DNA of 64,000 nt, from the NCBI GenBank assembly GCA_020637495.1, contig JACJVV010000001.1, positions 62,001-126,000 of the forward strand. Direction: 5' to 3'. A program made the position numbers and the translations under genes. The stretch is from Candidatus Woesearchaeota archaeon (GTDB lineage Archaea; Nanobdellota; Nanobdellia; Woesearchaeales; JACJVV01). The notes beneath the pieces were generated by a model, which did not search any database, was not told the DNA's origin, and worked only from the letters and a program-made list of their open reading frames with translations. Position 1 is the stretch's first letter, and each line of letters begins with the position of its first letter. Shown here one piece after another: positions 59,531 through 64,000 of this stretch.

Positions 59531-61101
59531 ATAAGACATCAATGATATTCATGCTAATCCTCTGCATCTTTATACATATAGCTATAGCTGATGATCTTGA
59601 TCAAAATCTTGAAGATAGAGGGATTAAGTATAGCGATAGTGATGGACATCTATCATATATTGATAATGGAGATACACAGAAGATCACACACAGCAATGGA
59701 GATAGCTATGTGGATCTTCCTGTAGACTGGCCAAGGGATACAGAGATCCTATCTGATGATGATGGCATAACATTAGTAGTAAAGGGCAATCCGTCAAGTC
59801 TTCCTAGAGGAAGATATAAGATTGAGATAGTAGGTGATAAGATAAGCATACCAGGCAGTGATATCACTATAGAAACATCCTTCAATCCAATCCATCTTGA
59901 ACAGAAGGAAGATGATACGCAGGTCATTTTGTCAAAAGGCCAGATGATGAAGAAAGATGATATCACATTGTTAGTCCAAGAAGAGACGTATGTATCATTT
60001 GAGGATGGTGCACAGCCTAAGGATAAGAGATATGTGATAATAGAGGATGGACAAATCAGATTCAAAGGTCCTGGGATCTACATAAATAAAGATTACATAG
60101 TGTATCTTACAAGAGAGAACTCAGAAGATGAAAATATTTTGAAAGGATTCAAGTTCAACCCTGGAGAGATTAGTCCTGAAAGCAGCAAATATGATATCAT
60201 GAAAAGCCAAGCTTTCTTGGATGCTAGCGGATATGAGACTGATGTTGATGGGATATATGGACCGCAGACTAAAAGGAATTCATATTTTTACAGCACAGAT
60301 AACCCACAAACAAATATCAATATAATACAGGGAGATAACATAGATGTCTGGTCGAGAGATGGGCAAGACATGACCCATATCGCTACAGTCATAGATGGGG
60401 AGATAAACCTTGGCAGGAAGACAACAACTGATAGTATTGGAATAGAAAGCAGTGACCAAGTACTTTTTACAGGAAATGGTGGTAATTCTTTATTTACAAA
60501 AACAGGAAGCATAGGCTCTACCATCTATGAAGGTGGATTAAGCAAGCAATCCAAGGTTGTTCCAAAGAATGGTGATGGAGTACCTAAAGATGCAGGAGAA
60601 GATTATGAATTCCTACAATCACTTCTCGGAATCCCATACGGACCAAAATATCCTCAAGGCCCTGATAAAGATGTAAAGCATCTTGATTGCGTATCTTTAA
60701 TATATTGCTATGCTGAAGACTACAAAGGAGTTGATCTTACAGGATCAAGAGGAGACCAGATATATGCCCGGCACACAGATCCTATAACTACACTGAACCA
60801 GAACAATAAAGATGTATCAGATCTTCACACAGGAGATATTGTATTTATAGGCCATCCCTATAGCGGAGGTGAAGGTGGAATATCTGTATATCATCTAGGG
60901 GTTGTTGGTGCACCTGTCGAGGATTCTAATGGTAACGTTATTGATTATACTATGGTTCATGCATCAGGGAGTTATGGAAAAAACAGGGCAACTGATTATT
61001 CAGGAGAAGTCAAGGAAGAAGTCAGCATGTTAAGCTATCTCAGCAAATACAAGGATAACAATAGAAGAAATAACATGTTCATAGGAAGATTAAAAGAGTG
61101 A
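59527..61101 (+). CDS. Secreted NlpC/P60-type cysteine hydrolase
   Basis: The start at 59527 gives a signal peptide (MNKTSMIFMLILCIFIHIAI) and 524 residues. A strand-rich N-terminal region (residues 30-230) leads to a peptidoglycan-binding-like helix set (YDIMKSQAFLDASGYETDVD, then GIYGPQTK). The C-terminal part has the NlpC/P60 pattern: LDCVSLIYCYAED with the catalytic Cys, GDIVFIGHP, YHLGVVGAP with the His, and MVHASG. These enzymes cleave peptidoglycan peptides or acylate lipids; archaea of this kind have no murein, so the target may be another cell or a surface protein. Coupled to the prepilin-like gene. Confidence 0.8.
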   Translation: MNKTSMIFMLILCIFIHIAIADDLDQNLEDRGIKYSDSDGHLSYIDNGDTQKITHSNGDSYVDLPVDWPRDTEILSDDDGITLVVKGNPSSLPRGRYKIEIVGDKISIPGSDITIETSFNPIHLEQKEDDTQVILSKGQMMKKDDITLLVQEETYVSFEDGAQPKDKRYVIIEDGQIRFKGPGIYINKDYIVYLTRENSEDENILKGFKFNPGEISPESSKYDIMKSQAFLDASGYETDVDGIYGPQTKRNSYFYSTDNPQTNINIIQGDNIDVWSRDGQDMTHIATVIDGEINLGRKTTTDSIGIESSDQVLFTGNGGNSLFTKTGSIGSTIYEGGLSKQSKVVPKNGDGVPKDAGEDYEFLQSLLGIPYGPKYPQGPDKDVKHLDCVSLIYCYAEDYKGVDLTGSRGDQIYARHTDPITTLNQNNKDVSDLHTGDIVFIGHPYSGGEGGISVYHLGVVGAPVEDSNGNVIDYTMVHASGSYGKNRATDYSGEVKEEVSMLSYLSKYKDNNRRNNMFIGRLKE

Positions 61102-61133
61102 AATAATCTGCACCATATTATCAATCAATAAGT

Positions 61134-61913
61134 TCATACAATCATCTGAAGAAGATAACCTATCCCATATGCTGCGGCTGCTGCAATACCGCCGACAACA
61201 AGCATCTCAAATCCTGACTTGAACCAATTACGTTCTGTGACTTTTGTCTTTATCGCACCAAGGACGAATAGTGTCATCCCTGTCAATACGGATGCAACCA
61301 AGAAGCTGTCTACTTGTATAGGGAAGAATATCTTGAGCACATAGAATATCAAAGGTATGAAACCAAATATCTGGAACGAGAAAAATGTAATCAATGCATT
61401 CTTAAGAGGTGATTCAGTCTCCTCAACAATCCCTAATTCCTTCAGCATCATCTCATCTATCCACGCTTCCTTATATTTTGAAAGTATAGATACAATCTTC
61501 CTTGCATCTTTTCGCTCTATACCTTGCTTGAGATATATCTCCTCCATCTCTTTCTTCTCACCAGCCGGATAATTCTCGACTTCCCAAGTCTCTCGCTTAC
61601 GTTCTGCTGCATGGTACTCAGATTCAGCTTTAGAACTTAGAAAATCACCAATGGCCATGGAAAGACCATCAGCTATAAGATTTGCAAAACCTAGAATGAT
61701 TACGACTATCGATGACAAAGAAGCTCCTGCAACGCCTGCAACAACAGCAAATGTAGTTATTATTCCATCCAATCCACCATATACTGCGCTCTTTATGTAT
61801 TGGCCTTGTTGTATATGAGCTTCAGGTGTATTTGCATTATGGGCTGTGATTGTAGCAGAAAGATCCTTCTTCTTGTAAGCTTCCTTAGCTTTCTTGATGT
61901 TACGACTTGGCAT
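61134..61913 (-). CDS. VIT1/CCC1-family iron/manganese transporter
   Basis: The start at 61913 (MPSRNIKKAKEAYKK) gives 259 residues. The family signature is clear: SAVYGGLDGIITTFAVVAGV, then FANLIADGLSMAIGDFLSSK, and the helical metal-binding insert (EEIYLKQGIERKDARKIV), followed by three membrane helices to the end. The protein moves Fe2+ or Mn2+ out of the cytoplasm. An in-frame ATG at 61973 would add 20 residues of no clear role. Confidence 0.9.
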   Translation of the reverse strand: MPSRNIKKAKEAYKKKDLSATITAHNANTPEAHIQQGQYIKSAVYGGLDGIITTFAVVAGVAGASLSSIVVIILGFANLIADGLSMAIGDFLSSKAESEYHAAERKRETWEVENYPAGEKKEMEEIYLKQGIERKDARKIVSILSKYKEAWIDEMMLKELGIVEETESPLKNALITFFSFQIFGFIPLIFYVLKIFFPIQVDSFLVASVLTGMTLFVLGAIKTKVTERNWFKSGFEMLVVGGIAAAAAYGIGYLLQMIV

Positions 61914-62018
61914 AATATATCTTAAGATCCTGTTTTTATAAGCTTTTTGAGAACATATAGCAAAAGAATCCACTACAGATGCATAAGCTTTTTAATTAGG
62001 ATATGAAGACCTCTAAAC

Positions 62019-63086
62019 ATGAAAAATCCATCAGATACTGTGAAAAAAAGCAAAAAAAGAGCTGTCATTATAGGAGGAGGATTTGCAGGCTCAAAGATTG
62101 CAAAAGAACTCCAGAATAGATTTGAGACTACGCTCATTGATTCAAAGGATCATTTTGAATTCACACCAAGCATATTAAGGGTTATTGCAGAACCTGAATA
62201 CCTGAAGAAAATACAAGTGAAACACTCAGGATATTTAGGAAAAACCAGGATAATCATAGGAGATGTTGAAGAAGTAACAGCTAAAGAAATAAGAGTCAAT
62301 ATTGATGGAAAAGAGGAGAAGGTCAAATTCGACTATCTTATCATTGCATCCGGATCAACATATAGGATACCGATAAAGCATAATAACACAATCGTTGCCT
62401 ATAATGGTTCAGTGCTTGAGAAACATTCCAGCGACGTGAAAAATAAGGACGTCTTGATAGTCGGGGGAGGTCTTGTAGGTGTTGAACTTGCAGCAGAGAT
62501 GGCTGATATATCCAAAGTGACATTGATAGAGGGAGCTGATGAGATCCTTGGAAGGAACAACAAAAAGACAAGAGAATATGCAAAAAAATGGCTGCATAAG
62601 AAAGGAGTCAAGATAATAACGAATGAGCTTGTAGTTGAAAGCGATGGTAAGCACCTCATCACTAATAATAAGACAAAGATAAACCCTGAATTTGTCTTCT
62701 TATGTACAGGCATAAGCCCTAATTCTGGTTTCATGCATAAAAACTTTGGAAAGCACCTAGGCAAAAGAGGGCACATAATAGTAAACAAGCATTTACAGAT
62801 GGAAGAGTATCCTAACATATTTGCTGCTGGAGACATAACAGATATCTTAGAGGAGAAGACTGCACAATCAGCTGAGAAACAAGCAGATGTTGTGATAGAG
62901 AATATCAAAAGAATAGAGAAGGGAAACAGCAATTTAGAATTATACAAGTCAAAATCAAGACCGATGGTAATAAGCCTTGGGAAATATAATGGGATACTAT
63001 GCTACAAGGAATTCACAATTACAGGGATGATAAGTGCAATCTTAAAGAAATACATAGAATGGAAAAGCATGATCAAGGTTAAATAA
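62019..63086 (+). CDS. FAD-dependent NAD(P)H oxidoreductase, NDH-2-like
   Basis: 355 residues. The FAD site is RAVIIGGGFAGSKIAKELQ, the NAD site is VLIVGGGLVGVELAAEMA, and the family's C-terminal FAD motif is NIFAAGDITDILEEKTAQSA. The overall order matches type II NADH dehydrogenases and sulfide:quinone reductases. The pair of cysteines typical of sulfide oxidation is not obvious, so NDH-2-like is favoured. The C-terminal amphipathic segment could touch the membrane. Convergent with the transketolase gene. Confidence 0.85.
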   Translation: MKNPSDTVKKSKKRAVIIGGGFAGSKIAKELQNRFETTLIDSKDHFEFTPSILRVIAEPEYLKKIQVKHSGYLGKTRIIIGDVEEVTAKEIRVNIDGKEEKVKFDYLIIASGSTYRIPIKHNNTIVAYNGSVLEKHSSDVKNKDVLIVGGGLVGVELAAEMADISKVTLIEGADEILGRNNKKTREYAKKWLHKKGVKIITNELVVESDGKHLITNNKTKINPEFVFLCTGISPNSGFMHKNFGKHLGKRGHIIVNKHLQMEEYPNIFAAGDITDILEEKTAQSAEKQADVVIENIKRIEKGNSNLELYKSKSRPMVISLGKYNGILCYKEFTITGMISAILKKYIEWKSMIKVK

Positions 63087-63148
63087 CGAAAATTGACTAT
63101 TAAAAAATTAGAACGATAGATCAAAAGGAAATCTCAATTAAGCCAAAA

Positions 63149-64000
63149 TCATCTTTTAATAATTGACTTCACTTTCTCAATTATGCTTTCAGGATCAAGA
63201 TCCTGGCTATACATCTGCTGCCATAATCCTCCCCTGCCTAATCTGGTAGTGCCAATGTGAGAATATTTTCCATTGAAGCCTGCTTCAAGCAGCCAGGTTC
63301 CGAATCGTATCCCTAGACCTGTCTTCTGGTTCTGGCTTTCAACAAGCAATATGAACTTCTTTCTTGAAAGAATCTTCATCATGTCAATATCTACAATGTT
63401 CAATGTCGGCTTATTTATCAGACCTATATCAATCCCTTGTCTCTTCAACCGTTCTACAGCATCCAATGAGCGGTATAGCATCTCTCCATAAGATATGATA
63501 TAACCATCTTTTCCTTTCCTGATCATCTCATCTGATCCTGGGGAGAAAACATACTTATTTTTCTTCGAGAAAAATTCATTTCCATCCTCTGCAAGTATCT
63601 TCGGTACCTTTGACCTTGTAGTGAACACAAACCTAAGTCCAGGATGATTAAACACCTTATTCATTACAGCTTCCAATTGGTTGATATCTGCAGGGTAATA
63701 CAGCATAGTATTATCATCTTCAGCAATACCATTATCGACGAAGAAATTGTTTATTCCAAAATGGCAGGTATTATCTGCCATATCATCTATGCCTGAATGA
63801 GAATAATGAGCGATGACATTAGCATGATTAAGCCTTGCCATCGTTATCTCAGATATGACCATCTCTGTAAAAGCAGCAAATGTTGAATATATTGCCTGTT
63901 TGCCTTTAGTTGAACCAAACCCTGCAGCGACTGAGAAATTATTCCTTTCCATGATTCCACCAAGCTGGAAAAATTGTGGATTCTCCTTATGTATTGCTTT
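63149..64000 (-). CDS. Transketolase C-terminal subunit (incomplete at the right edge)
   Basis: The frame is open to the edge of the window, and the first 16 visible residues (ending QFFQLGGIMERNNFS) continue into the typical VAAGFGSTKGKQAIYSTF. This is the pyrimidine-binding domain of transketolase-like enzymes (ERNNFSVAAGFG, HYSHSGIDDMADNTCHFG), followed by the C-terminal domain (DGYIISYGEMLYRSLDAVER, then GLIN). In archaea, transketolase is often split into two genes; the N-terminal thiamine-diphosphate-binding partner should lie just to the right. No N-terminal half is in the window. Confidence 0.88.
   Translation of the reverse strand, partial: KAIHKENPQFFQLGGIMERNNFSVAAGFGSTKGKQAIYSTFAAFTEMVISEITMARLNHANVIAHYSHSGIDDMADNTCHFGINNFFVDNGIAEDDNTMLYYPADINQLEAVMNKVFNHPGLRFVFTTRSKVPKILAEDGNEFFSKKNKYVFSPGSDEMIRKGKDGYIISYGEMLYRSLDAVERLKRQGIDIGLINKPTLNIVDIDMMKILSRKKFILLVESQNQKTGLGIRFGTWLLEAGFNGKYSHIGTTRLGRGGLWQQMYSQDLDPESIIEKVKSIIKR

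Noticed and set aside
1..64000. Looked for CRISPR arrays, IS elements with transposases and rRNA genes.
   Set aside because: No regularly spaced repeats, transposase genes or rRNA sequences were seen.

Overview
The window is a stretch of an archaeal chromosome. Information-processing genes are archaeal/eukaryotic in type: PCNA, replication factor C large subunit, HerA, aIF5B, fibrillarin, Nop5, archaeal-type ValRS, Elp3, archaeal UMP kinase and RNase J. Promoters are BRE/TATA-like, many genes look leaderless, and two tRNA genes carry bulge-helix-bulge introns. Low GC by eye, tight packing, many small proteins and family content (5-TM proteins beside a FlaI/FlaJ pair, prepilin-like proteins with a K-x-Q-x-x-x-F start, a trimmed Nop5) suggest a DPANN archaeon, most likely of the Woesearchaeota/Pacearchaeota type. 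That placement is inference; there is no rRNA here.

Layout. 1-2301: end of a large membrane protein. 2360-7023 (mostly minus): fibrillarin, then a membrane-anchored Lon-like protease, a GT4 glycosyltransferase and a PIG-L deacetylase in one operon. 7139-9626: HerA, a small helical protein and DUF371. 9601-13745 (minus): a Hanks-type kinase, a small protein, aIF5B coupled to a PUA protein, and a small membrane protein. 13983-19585 (plus): CysE, an unknown protein, CysRS, Elp3 and a TrhO-like rhodanese with an extra C-terminal barrel. 19564-25596 (minus): ValRS, a tiny ribbon-helix-helix protein, a prepilin-like protein and a large secreted protein. 25673-30708: RfcL, paired small transporters, UMP kinase and a short Nop5.

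30749-44187 looks like one functional district. It has a FlaJ-like membrane protein, a FlaI-like ATPase, a ribbon-helix-helix regulator, a coiled-coil protein resembling archaellum FlaC/D, a second coiled-coil protein, three paralogous 5-TM proteins, two small helical proteins, a MinD/ParA ATPase and a cluster of three related coiled-coil proteins. A symmetric cluster of three inverted repeats (36255-36316) sits at the divergent promoter. I read this as a type IV pilus/archaellum-like surface machine with several undescribed parts. The prepilin-like proteins at 21933-22928 and 58703-59530 are possible substrates.

42017-48577 is the most plastic part. It holds tRNA-His with two introns, tRNA-Leu preceded by two strong hairpins, a 31-bp direct repeat of the tRNA-Leu 3' end that brackets an approximately 0.9-kb insert with one membrane-protein gene, a double Lrp regulator, and two operons of very small genes under a shared palindromic motif. 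48577-64000 returns to core genes (TrmB regulator, RNase J, PCNA, CTP synthase, VIT1-like transporter, NDH-2-like oxidoreductase, part of a transketolase). Among them is an isolated AAA+ protein with an intact GAFTGA loop, the signature of bacterial sigma54 activators, which is unexpected in an archaeon.
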